Shown here piece by piece: positions 1 through 6,944 of a DNA stretch of 10,061 nucleotides. Position 1 is the stretch's first letter, and each line of letters begins with the position of its first letter. The translations under genes were made by a program, and so were the position numbers. Below the pieces are notes generated by a model. The model saw only the letters and a program-made list of their open reading frames with translations, did not search any database and had not been told where the DNA came from. The stretch is from Candidatus Helarchaeota archaeon. GTDB lineage: Archaea; Asgardarchaeota; Lokiarchaeia; Helarchaeales; JABXJV01. The stretch spans positions 1 to 10,061 of the forward strand of contig JABXJV010000299.1 of assembly GCA_013375355.1 (NCBI GenBank). Direction: 5' to 3'.

Positions 1-30
1 AATATAAAGATTGTGCTTTAAATTTCTACC

Positions 31-1158
31 ATGAATGTTGTAAAATATGGCATAATTGGTGCGGGATTGGCGTGGCAATATCATAGGGCTGGTTGTAAAA
101 GAAATCCAAAAATCAAACTTGTTTCAATTTATGACATAGATGAGAAAAAAGCCAAAAGAAATGCTCGAACTTTTAAGATGGAGGCATATTCTAACCTTGA
201 TGATTTTTTTAGGAGTGATATTGACGCCGTCATCATAATGGTTCCGCACTTTCTTCATGAGCAAATGGTAATTGCCGCAACAGAAGCGGGAAAACATGTT
301 CTTTGTGAAAAACCAATGGCAACAACTCTTGAAGGTTGTGATTCTATGATTAAAGCAACTAGAAAGGCAGGAATTAAATTTATGATCGCTGAAAATCATC
401 GATTTTTACCCGCACACCAATACATAATGGAAGCAGTTCAAAAAGGATTAATAGGAAATATATTCTTAATACGGGCTTTTGAAGGGGTTAATGAGATTCC
501 AAATCTTATTAAACCTGATTTCTGGAAAGGCCATCCAATAAAAGCTGGAGGAGGATCCCTAATGGATATGGGAGCCCATAAATTTGCAACAATGAATTGG
601 ATATTAAATGATCAAGTTGAATCTGCCTATAGCTGGATAACACAACAATGTACTAATTTGGTTGAAAAGGCAGAGGATAATGCCTTGATAATGTTGAAAT
701 TTAAAAAAGGTACTATTGCCGAAACAGTTGTAAGTTTCACGCTTACAACTCCTCCTACAAATTCAATAGAAGTTTATGGGACAAAGGGAACAATTCTTGA
801 AAATCATGCTTGGGAAAAGCCAGTTAAAATAAATTCCTTTCATAAAGATATGGGAGATAAACGTGGACTGTGGTATGAGCCAGAAATTGAACATGGCGTT
901 TTTCCTAAATATTATGAGATATCAGCAAGAATCGAAGATGATTATTTTACAAACTGTATTTTAGAAGATAAAGAGCCGGAGTTTACTCCCGAGCAAGCAA
1001 AAGTTGCCATTGCTACTGTTCTAATGGGTTATCTCTCTGCAAGGACGGGAAAAATTGCTACTTATAGTGATTTAATGGAAATTTATCAAACCAAGGGAAC
1101 TAAAAGTATTTTAGAAGGTTTGGAAAAGTATGTACAGAATAATTATTTGGAAAATTAG
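31..1158 (+). CDS. Gfo/Idh/MocA family NAD(P)-dependent oxidoreductase
   Basis: A 375-residue cytosolic dehydrogenase of the Gfo/Idh/MocA family, which oxidises or reduces hydroxyl groups of sugars, inositols and related compounds with a nicotinamide cofactor. The N-terminal Rossmann fold opens with GIIGAG at residues 7-12. The family lysine motif EKP is at 93-95, with K94 as the expected catalytic lysine. The C-terminal alpha/beta domain carries GGSLMDMGAH (174-183), giving the usual D179/H183 active-site pair, and a VYGTKGT strand-turn at 248-254. Length is normal for the family. An in-frame TAA at 19-21 leaves ATG 31 as the natural start; no Shine-Dalgarno is visible, so the mRNA may be leaderless or the promoter lies left of the window. 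The M24 hydrolase gene begins within 9 bases of its stop, so the two are probably co-transcribed. The substrate cannot be deduced; a role with the neighbouring hydrolases is inference. Confidence 0.9.
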   Translation: MNVVKYGIIGAGLAWQYHRAGCKRNPKIKLVSIYDIDEKKAKRNARTFKMEAYSNLDDFFRSDIDAVIIMVPHFLHEQMVIAATEAGKHVLCEKPMATTLEGCDSMIKATRKAGIKFMIAENHRFLPAHQYIMEAVQKGLIGNIFLIRAFEGVNEIPNLIKPDFWKGHPIKAGGGSLMDMGAHKFATMNWILNDQVESAYSWITQQCTNLVEKAEDNALIMLKFKKGTIAETVVSFTLTTPPTNSIEVYGTKGTILENHAWEKPVKINSFHKDMGDKRGLWYEPEIEHGVFPKYYEISARIEDDYFTNCILEDKEPEFTPEQAKVAIATVLMGYLSARTGKIATYSDLMEIYQTKGTKSILEGLEKYVQNNYLEN

Positions 1159-1161
1159 GTG
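1157..1161 (+). promoter_or_regulatory. Ribosome binding site deciding the M24 start
   Basis: AGGTG overlaps the stop codon of the upstream oxidoreductase and lies 6 bases before ATG 1168. It matches the archaeal anti-Shine-Dalgarno (GGAGGTGAT). This favours ATG 1168 over the in-frame GTG at 1159, which is itself part of the site, and suggests translational coupling of the two genes. Confidence 0.6.
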
Positions 1162-1167
1162 TTAATA

Positions 1168-2319
1168 ATGCAATTGACTAGAAGAGATGAAACAGTGAGA
1201 CCAAAACCAATAGGTTACGATAAAAAAAGAGCAGCCGAATTAATGGAAGAATATAATTTTGATATTTTAATTATAACCTCTCCAGCCAACGTATTTTACG
1301 CCTCTGGATTACCAGTTCGCCATCAGGCAATGAACCCAATATTATTTGCCCTTGAGAATCAATATCCTACTATTGCTCTAATTTATCGAGATGGGGAAGA
1401 AAGCTTAATTGTATGGGAGATTTATGATAAAAAATTAAGCTGGATTAAAAATGCTAAAGGATGCTTAACACCAAAGGATGCATTAAGGGGATTAAAAACA
1501 TTTCTTAAAAAGAATATTGGAGAAGGAAGAATTGGAGTTGAAAGCACTTTTCCATTTTATATTCATGAATTTATAACTAAAAAATTTCCTCAAGTTAAAA
1601 TAAACAATGCAGATGATTTACTCCTTGATATGCAACTAATAAAAACTGAAGAAGAAATTCGTAGAATTACAGAATCTACACGGATAGCTGAAAAAGCTTT
1701 ATTAAATATGATTGAAGCAATTAAACCCGGTATAACGGATATTGAATTAATTAAAATAGCTAAAAGAACGGTTATTGATGAAGGTGCAGAGGGGTGGGAT
1801 CACTTTACAATGTCAATAGGTGATAGTGATCCTGAAGCTCCTGGAATTGGATTGAAGGTGCAACAAAATCAAGTATTGCGTTTAGATGTAGGAGCAATGT
1901 ATCAAGGTTATGTATCAGATGTTAATAGAATGGCTTATCTAGGAGAAATTCCATCTGATCTAAATAATGCTATTAATGCTATAATTCAAGTTCAAAATGC
2001 GTGTCAAAAAGCTATTAAACCTGGAGCAGATCCAAAGGAGATTCTATCTTTAGCAGAAAAGACTTGGCGCGATGCTGGCAGACAAGATCAATTTATTATC
2101 ATAGCACACAGTTTAGGCTTAAAAACTGAAGAATATCATTTTTTTGATCCTATGAGGGGTGGATTAAAGAGAAAATTTGAAGAGGGTAACGTTCTCAATA
2201 TGGAAGCTTGGACTTTATTAAAAGGTTATGGAACTATAGGAAATGAAGATCAGTATATTGTTACTAAAAGTGGTTGTGAAAGAATAAGCACTTTAGAAAT
2301 GAAAATTTTTAAACGATAA
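1168..2319 (+). CDS. M24-fold metallohydrolase (Xaa-Pro dipeptidase/creatinase-like)
   Basis: A 383-residue pita-bread-fold protein (386 if GTG 1159 were used; positions below follow that longer numbering). Residues 20-155 form the creatinase-type N-terminal domain and about 165-375 the catalytic domain. All five expected metal ligands are visible: D243 (RLDVGA), D254 (SDVNRM), H317 (AHSLGL), E349 (LNMEAW) and E363 (GNEDQY). The spacing of D243 to D254 and of E349 to E363 equals that of prolidases. It differs from prolidases elsewhere: the usual GHGxG reads AHSLG, the Pro after the first Glu is Ala, the Arg/Val before the last Glu is Asn, and the SxxPH segment is replaced by PEAPGI near 225-230. 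The family includes Xaa-Pro peptidases, creatinase and ectoine-type hydrolases, so C-N bond hydrolysis is likely but a true dipeptidase role is uncertain. There is no signal peptide. It follows the Gfo/Idh gene directly, so the two probably act in the same pathway. Confidence 0.87.
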   Translation: MQLTRRDETVRPKPIGYDKKRAAELMEEYNFDILIITSPANVFYASGLPVRHQAMNPILFALENQYPTIALIYRDGEESLIVWEIYDKKLSWIKNAKGCLTPKDALRGLKTFLKKNIGEGRIGVESTFPFYIHEFITKKFPQVKINNADDLLLDMQLIKTEEEIRRITESTRIAEKALLNMIEAIKPGITDIELIKIAKRTVIDEGAEGWDHFTMSIGDSDPEAPGIGLKVQQNQVLRLDVGAMYQGYVSDVNRMAYLGEIPSDLNNAINAIIQVQNACQKAIKPGADPKEILSLAEKTWRDAGRQDQFIIIAHSLGLKTEEYHFFDPMRGGLKRKFEEGNVLNMEAWTLLKGYGTIGNEDQYIVTKSGCERISTLEMKIFKR

Positions 2320-2320
2320 A

Positions 2321-2335
2321 TCTTCCTTCCTTTTA
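2321..2335 (+). terminator. Possible pyrimidine-rich terminator
   Basis: A run of T and C bases ending in TTTT immediately follows the stop of the M24 gene in the short convergent gap. Archaeal transcription often ends at T-rich tracts without a hairpin. This is only a compositional hint. Confidence 0.25.
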
Positions 2336-2350
2336 CATCAATGCATATCT

Positions 2351-2809
2351 TTAATCATTATTTTTTAATTCTTCGATTTTTTTTAATAATACTTCAACTT
2401 CCTGATTTAACTTTCCATAATCCTCCCGCTTCAACCTTTCGCTACCTAACTGAGCTTGTAACTTTTCTAATTTGGAAATTAAGGGCTTCATTTTATCTTC
2501 TTCTTTCTTCTTCGAACCATAATATCTATTTGCTGCAACTCCTGTATGAATTTCTTCAAGGTTCCATTCAAGCAATTCTCCTTTTGGGTCTACTCTTACT
2601 TTACCTTCTAAAACATGAGTTTTATCATATTGAGAAAACCCATCTTCATCAAAATGATATTCAAAAGTGACTATTTTATTTCCAATACCTTGTTCTTTAA
2701 TTTCTTTAATATTAAGGTCCTCAAATTCTGAGTAAGGTCGTAATGGATCTCCCCAGCCGGTCTCAGAATGTATAAAATTTAAAATTATAGCCAAAATTTT
2801 CTTATTCAT
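2351..2809 (-). CDS. Uncharacterised protein with C-terminal coiled coil
   Basis: A 152-residue protein I do not recognise. Residues 1-30 are mixed, with GWGDPLRP at 18-25. Residues 43-90 read as several beta strands (IVTFEYHFDEDGF, then HVLEGKVRVD, then LLEWNLEEI), suggesting a small beta-sheet domain. Residues 100-150 are Lys/Glu-rich with regularly spaced Leu, typical of a coiled coil or long helix that may mediate oligomer or partner contact. There is no signal peptide or membrane segment. It is the last gene of the minus-strand operon, starting 18 bases after the stop of the saccharopine-dehydrogenase-like gene, and no clear ribosome binding site precedes its ATG. Its position implies co-expression with the metabolic enzymes, but its own function is unknown; it could be a small-molecule binding or scaffold protein. 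The plus-strand frame over the same bases is judged a shadow because it lacks operon context and domain character. Confidence 0.75.
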   Translation of the reverse strand: MNKKILAIILNFIHSETGWGDPLRPYSEFEDLNIKEIKEQGIGNKIVTFEYHFDEDGFSQYDKTHVLEGKVRVDPKGELLEWNLEEIHTGVAANRYYGSKKKEEDKMKPLISKLEKLQAQLGSERLKREDYGKLNQEVEVLLKKIEELKNND

Positions 2810-2827
2810 ATTTTAAATCGCCATTTT

Positions 2828-4045
2828 TTATAAATTCTCTTCCTTAATTATAAGAACATCATTTTTAGTGAGACTCTCTTTGCAATATACTGCATATCTA
2901 TTAAAAAATTCATCTGGATTAATTGCTTCTTCAGGAGTTAAAACACCTTTTTCTTGTATGTTTCCATCAATATACATTAAGGTTGCAACGGCTAACGGTA
3001 TACCAGTTATTCCAGCCATCTCGCCATATGGGCTGTATTTTAGGCCAATTGCTATTTTAATTCTTTTATTATTTTTCAAACCTGTTGCAATTACACATAA
3101 TTCTGGAGGCATGTTAAAATATTCCTTTAAAAGTGAGCTATCCCCTTGAGCTCTTTCAAATTCTTCATTCAATTTGATCGCTGCATCAGTAATTGAAATT
3201 TCATTTTTTGTTATTTTATTACTATACTCACGAACAATCGCTGTAGCGTTTTTTCCGATAAACATCACATTTGAAATTGAATTTGCATTTATTGTCCTCG
3301 GTAATGTAATAGGTTCGGGATGTCCAATATGAACCGCATAAGCATCTGCATAACCAGGAAATTGAATAGGGTCCACCTCAGTCAAAGCTTCAATTTCAAC
3401 TCTTTCTCCATCTTTGAAGGTCGGGATCTTTCCTATACTTTCATAAAGGAGGTGAACAATAGCTGCATTTGCGGTAGCAGTTTCTTCAACGGGCTTACCT
3501 AACTTTTTGAATATCTTCTTTTTTTTGATGAAATACTTTGGTTTTTTCCCAGATTTCACTGGTCCCATGCCCCATGCTGTGACTACCTCATCTACTTTAT
3601 CAAGACTAGAACTAGCCATAACTGCCATTAGATTTAAAACACCAGGGCTTGCTCCTATTCCAACAATAGCGGTAACACCAGCTTTTTTTGCTTTTTCATC
3701 CATTTCTAATAGTTCTAAAGTAGGCTTCCAATCATCACAAATATCAAAATAAGGTTTTTTGGCATTAATAACTGCATCTAAAATAAATTTTCCAAATTTA
3801 TAATATGGTCCTACAGTATTTAGAACTATATCATGCCTTAAAATCAAGTCATTTAATTCTTTTTGATTAGTTACATCAATTTCTACAGCTGATAATTTAT
3901 CAGAACCAACTAATTCTACAAAAGTTTTTGTAAATTCATAATTTTTATCAGCTATTGTTATTGAAGTGATCTTGGAGGAGGGAAGAAGAACTGTTACTGC
4001 CATCCTACCCATATCACCGCTCCCACCTAGTGCTAAAACTTTCAT
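2828..4045 (-). CDS. Saccharopine dehydrogenase-like NAD(P)-dependent enzyme
   Basis: A 405-residue enzyme of the saccharopine dehydrogenase/homospermidine synthase-like superfamily, which act on amino-acid-like imines with NAD(P). Residues 1-33 form the Rossmann start (MKVLALGGSGDMG, with the acidic D33 closing beta-2, which favours NAD). Further family signatures are NTVGPYYKFG at 76-85, YFDICDDW at 99-106 and GIGASPGVLN at 129-138. A C-terminal segment from 345 (AGITGIPLAVATLM, then KGVLTPEE near 366) matches the usual end of the family. Residues 163-184 are an unusually lysine-rich stretch. The reading frame extends up to an ATG at 4078, but I chose ATG 4045 because AAAGTGATT lies 5 bases before it and the Rossmann strand begins right there; the extra 11 residues of the longer form resemble nothing. 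The gap to the upstream Gfo/Idh gene is then about 35 bases. The substrate is unknown; lysine, carboxynorspermidine or opine-type compounds are possible. Confidence 0.85.
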   Translation of the reverse strand: MKVLALGGSGDMGRMAVTVLLPSSKITSITIADKNYEFTKTFVELVGSDKLSAVEIDVTNQKELNDLILRHDIVLNTVGPYYKFGKFILDAVINAKKPYFDICDDWKPTLELLEMDEKAKKAGVTAIVGIGASPGVLNLMAVMASSSLDKVDEVVTAWGMGPVKSGKKPKYFIKKKKIFKKLGKPVEETATANAAIVHLLYESIGKIPTFKDGERVEIEALTEVDPIQFPGYADAYAVHIGHPEPITLPRTINANSISNVMFIGKNATAIVREYSNKITKNEISITDAAIKLNEEFERAQGDSSLLKEYFNMPPELCVIATGLKNNKRIKIAIGLKYSPYGEMAGITGIPLAVATLMYIDGNIQEKGVLTPEEAINPDEFFNRYAVYCKESLTKNDVLIIKEENL

Positions 4046-4050
4046 TATAA

Positions 4051-4057
4051 TCACTTT
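4051..4057 (-). promoter_or_regulatory. Ribosome binding site of the saccharopine dehydrogenase-like gene
   Basis: Read on the minus strand this is AAAGTGA followed by 5 bases and ATG 4045. GTGAT matches the archaeal anti-Shine-Dalgarno, and the spacing equals that of the amidohydrolase gene in the same operon. It decides the start in favour of 4045 over 4078. Confidence 0.5.
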
Positions 4058-4080
4058 CTTTGTTAATTGATTACCCAATT

Positions 4081-5463
4081 TTAAATTAATGAATGATATT
4101 CATCCATATCAATGACCTTTTTTTTAATACGAGATTGTTCAGCCGCAAAAGCCATTAAATGGCTTTCTAATGCTGCTCTAGCATCTGTTAAAGGAACTTC
4201 TTTGTAGCCTGGTTGAAGTGAATTTACAAATCCTTCTGTTAGTTGTAAATCTCCACCTCCATGGGCTTCAATTGTTATTTTAGGTTTTATGAGTTGTTTT
4301 GTTTCTCCATTTTGAGACTCAATGAAGTACAAATCATCCCAACCCATAAAGGATCCAATTAATGTCCCTTTTGTTCCATCAATCCGGATGCTTCTTCCTT
4401 CCAGAGCTGAATGTCCATGCATTGTTAATTCAGCTGTGACTCCATTTTCAAATTCAATCATCGTTTGTTGATGGTCTACTACATTATTATCGCACTGAAA
4501 AACACATCTGCCATAAGGTCCTTCCTGTAAAGCCTTCATTTTACCCTCGAATGTAAGATCACTTGTAATTGTGTTAACTGGCCATTCCTTAAAATCAACT
4601 AGCCTTTTTAATGGGCGAATTATATGACTCATATATCGAATTGCATTACGATGGCGGGAAAAGAAGCGAAATGCACGAGAAGGGCAATTTTTTCCCATAT
4701 TATAATATCCATCTATATCGATATAGATTTTAATTGCATTAAACATGCATGTATCGCCAACTGGACAACCATCAGTACAACGTGGAGGAGCTCCTGGGGG
4801 TGCATTTTCCTGTTTATAAAATGAGAGAGAGCCAAAGGATGAAATCGAAATGGGTTTTTTTCCTACTATCCAATATAATAGATCCATATCATGACAACAT
4901 TTTGCAAGAATCATTGGTGATGTAATATCGGAATTTCTCCAATTTCCACGAACAAAGCTATGAGCCATATGCCAATAAGATACATTTTCTCTATGGCTTA
5001 TTGCAATAATATCTCCTAACTGTCCGCTATAAATAAATGATTTAATTGTTGACCAAAAATTAGTATACCGTAAAACATGGCAAATTTGAAGGTGTTTTTT
5101 TACTTCTTCGGCTTTCTTGACTAACTCTAGGCACCCTTCCAAAGTATTTGCCATGGGTTTTTCAAGTAAAACATCATAACCGTGTTCTAAGGCTAAGATT
5201 GTTGGTTCAACATGCATTTGATCCGGAGTACAAATGACTGCTGCACGAGCAAATTGTTTTTTTTCAAATAATTGTTCATAAGAATTAAATACATTCTCTT
5301 GTGGAATTTTGTGTAATCGTGTAAACCTCTCACGCCATTCCTTACGTGGTTCAGCTACACCAATAAATTTAAGGCGTTTCGGATTTTTTAATGCATAATA
5401 TCCGTAGGCATCTATACCTCTACTTCCTGCACCTATACAAATGGCTTTAATTAGTTCCGGCAT
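4081..5463 (-). CDS. Cysteine-rich Gfo/Idh/MocA family oxidoreductase
   Basis: A 460-residue oxidoreductase, clearly longer than and different from the first Gfo/Idh protein of this window. The Rossmann motif GAGSRG is at 11-16, EKPMANT at 101-107 with the family lysine K102, and AKCCHDMDLL at 187-196 supplies the His/Asp active-site region. An insert follows with cysteines at 229, 233, 239 and 260, and a further pair at 320 and 324 within GPYGRCVFQCDNNVVDHQ (315-332). HGGGD at 401-405 is typical of a subgroup of the family. The cysteine set suggests a structural metal or iron-sulfur site beyond the normal fold, although disulfides or no metal are possible. Its ATG lies 3 bases after the stop of the amidohydrolase gene and is preceded by GGTGA inside that gene's last codons, so translation is probably coupled. 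No signal peptide is visible. The substrate is unknown; sugar-derived or cyclic polyol compounds are usual for the family. Confidence 0.88.
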   Translation of the reverse strand: MPELIKAICIGAGSRGIDAYGYYALKNPKRLKFIGVAEPRKEWRERFTRLHKIPQENVFNSYEQLFEKKQFARAAVICTPDQMHVEPTILALEHGYDVLLEKPMANTLEGCLELVKKAEEVKKHLQICHVLRYTNFWSTIKSFIYSGQLGDIIAISHRENVSYWHMAHSFVRGNWRNSDITSPMILAKCCHDMDLLYWIVGKKPISISSFGSLSFYKQENAPPGAPPRCTDGCPVGDTCMFNAIKIYIDIDGYYNMGKNCPSRAFRFFSRHRNAIRYMSHIIRPLKRLVDFKEWPVNTITSDLTFEGKMKALQEGPYGRCVFQCDNNVVDHQQTMIEFENGVTAELTMHGHSALEGRSIRIDGTKGTLIGSFMGWDDLYFIESQNGETKQLIKPKITIEAHGGGDLQLTEGFVNSLQPGYKEVPLTDARAALESHLMAFAAEQSRIKKKVIDMDEYHSLI

Positions 5464-5466
5464 TTA

Positions 5467-6828
5467 TTAATTCACCAACTTTTTAGGATCAAATTTTATT
5501 TTGAGATATTCGGTTTTATTCTTTATCACATTAATTTTACCTGGAAAACCGTCTTCCATCATAATTTTTCCTTTAAACAAAGTCATAATTGGAACCCCTT
5601 TTACTTTAAATCCTTCATAAAGTGTAAATTCTCCCTTTGTATAAAGTTCATCTATTGAAATTTTTGCAGATTTATTCATATCTATAATACATAAATCTGC
5701 TTGAGATCCTTTCCTTATAATCCCTTTATTGGGAAATAAACCAAAAATCTTGGCGGGATTTGTAGACATTAATTGGATCACTCTTTCAAAACTTAGCTTA
5801 TTTTGATTTACTTGATTTAATAAAAGACTTAATGCTGTTTCTAGACCTGGGATGCCATTATTCGAGTAAAAAATATTACGAGATTTTTCACGTATTGGCA
5901 TAGGACAGTGGTCTGTCCCAATTGTATCAATTGTGCCATTAATAAGATGTGCCCACAATTTTTCTTGTTGTTCTTTTGATCTTATAGGTGGAATTACTCT
6001 TGCAAGTGAGCCTTTTTCTTGATATATTTCTTCATTTAATACTAAATATTGTGGACAAGTTTCAGCAAATACTGTTTTGTTTTGTTGTTTTGCATAATTA
6101 ATAATTTCACAAGCTGTCCCTGTGCTAATATGAACGAAATATATGGGACAATTAGTAAGATTGGCAAATAAGATAGTGTTTGTAACCGCTTCTACTTCTG
6201 CTAAAACAGGTCTGGAGTTCATAAAATCTAAAGGTTGAGTTTTTCCTTCCATAATGAATTTTTTCCTAAAAGATTCAATGGCTACCCTATTTTCAGCATG
6301 AATAAGCGCTAAACCACCAACTCTTGAAATCGAATTTAACACGTCTATTAATTCATATTCATTTTCTGGTGTCGGAAAATCATGAGAGCTAAATGGAAGG
6401 AAAATTTTGAATGTTAAAACTCCATTTTCAGCAAGTTCTTTAATTTCTAATTGGTTTATTGCTGTTGCTCCAGCATGAATGCTAAAATCTATCAAAAGTT
6501 CATTTTTAGCACTCAATTTCTTTTTTTCATAAATTTTTAGAGATGTAGCAGAATCTCCATTTCCAAAAGGCATTAAAAATATGGTTGTATATCCTCCACA
6601 TAATGCAGCTTTTGAGGCACTTAGATAATCTTCCTTTCCTTTATAGATATGAACATGAGGATCGATACAACTAGGAATTACATATTTTCCCTCAACATTA
6701 ACTACTTTTTCGTTATGTAAAGGTTCTGAATTTGTTAGTTTCTCAATTTTTCCATCTTTAATGAAAATATCCACTTTTTTAAATTCATTTTCAATAAAAA
6801 CATTTCCACCTTTTAGAACAAGGGACAA
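5467..6828 (-). CDS. Hydantoinase/dihydropyrimidinase-like amidohydrolase
   Basis: A 453-residue TIM-barrel amidohydrolase of the cyclic amidohydrolase branch, which contains dihydropyrimidinase, hydantoinase, allantoinase and dihydroorotase. The full binuclear metal set is visible: H58 and H60 (DPHVH), K141 (TFKIFLPF, the lysine that becomes carboxylated), H177 (LIHAEN), H233 (FVHIST) and D306 (GTDHCP). ETCPQYLVL (256-264) and GTDHCP resemble hydantoinase and dihydropyrimidinase rather than classical dihydroorotase, which usually has TDHAP. No pyrimidine-synthesis genes are adjacent, so ring opening of a cyclic ureide or imide in catabolism is more likely than a role in UMP synthesis. The start is TTG 6828, chosen because GGTGGT lies 5 bases upstream and the first strand SLVLKGGNVF begins at once; the nearby ATG at 6845 runs into a TAA after three codons. 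It is the first gene of the minus-strand operon. Confidence 0.88.
   Translation of the reverse strand: MSLVLKGGNVFIENEFKKVDIFIKDGKIEKLTNSEPLHNEKVVNVEGKYVIPSCIDPHVHIYKGKEDYLSASKAALCGGYTTIFLMPFGNGDSATSLKIYEKKKLSAKNELLIDFSIHAGATAINQLEIKELAENGVLTFKIFLPFSSHDFPTPENEYELIDVLNSISRVGGLALIHAENRVAIESFRKKFIMEGKTQPLDFMNSRPVLAEVEAVTNTILFANLTNCPIYFVHISTGTACEIINYAKQQNKTVFAETCPQYLVLNEEIYQEKGSLARVIPPIRSKEQQEKLWAHLINGTIDTIGTDHCPMPIREKSRNIFYSNNGIPGLETALSLLLNQVNQNKLSFERVIQLMSTNPAKIFGLFPNKGIIRKGSQADLCIIDMNKSAKISIDELYTKGEFTLYEGFKVKGVPIMTLFKGKIMMEDGFPGKINVIKNKTEYLKIKFDPKKLVN
5472..5476 (-). promoter_or_regulatory. Ribosome binding site inside the amidohydrolase gene end
   Basis: GGTGA on the minus strand is formed by the last Val-Asn codons of the amidohydrolase. 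It sits 8 bases before ATG 5463 of the cysteine-rich oxidoreductase. The site overlaps the preceding coding region and points to coupled translation. Confidence 0.6.
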
Positions 6829-6833
6829 GATTT

Positions 6834-6839
6834 ACCACC
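6834..6839 (-). promoter_or_regulatory. Ribosome binding site for a TTG start
   Basis: GGTGGT on the minus strand stands 5 bases before TTG 6828. It is the best reason to accept the non-ATG start of the amidohydrolase. Confidence 0.55.
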
Positions 6840-6944
6840 ACATAAATATTAGAAATGCATAATTAAAAGAATTTAAAAGAGAAAAATAATTATTTTTTTA
6901 AAAAGTGTTTAGTGTATTTCTTTAAAAAATTTGTTAATCATGGG
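6840..6944. promoter_or_regulatory. Divergent promoter region, very AT-rich
   Basis: The gap between the minus-strand operon and the plus-strand small protein is almost pure A and T. For the minus operon, TTTTAAAT at 6878-6871 is a fair TATA-box candidate: it would place transcription start near 6850, just before the GGTGGT site. For the plus gene, several T/A runs between 6891 and 6930 could serve, and none can be preferred. No further operator-like repeat stood out. Confidence 0.35.

Noticed and set aside
124..399. Minus-strand frame of 91 codons within the first oxidoreductase.
   Set aside because: Antisense to the Rossmann domain and EKP region of a clear gene; its cysteine richness has no motif order.
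2341..2670. Plus-strand open frame of 109 codons, leucine- and phenylalanine-rich, looking like a membrane protein.
   Set aside because: It is antisense to the coiled-coil protein gene; the apparent hydrophobicity comes from reading Lys/Glu-rich codons backwards, and there is no ribosome binding site.
2868..3752. Three plus-strand open frames (2868-3149, 3320-3502, 3507-3752).
   Set aside because: They lie antisense to the saccharopine dehydrogenase-like gene, whose family motifs are clear, and show no domain pattern.
4046..4078. Eleven-residue N-terminal extension of the saccharopine dehydrogenase-like protein.
   Set aside because: The ribosome binding site AAAGTGATT and the start of the Rossmann strand both point to ATG 4045.
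4624..4824. Plus-strand frame of 66 codons within the cysteine-rich oxidoreductase.
   Set aside because: Antisense shadow of a well-supported gene.
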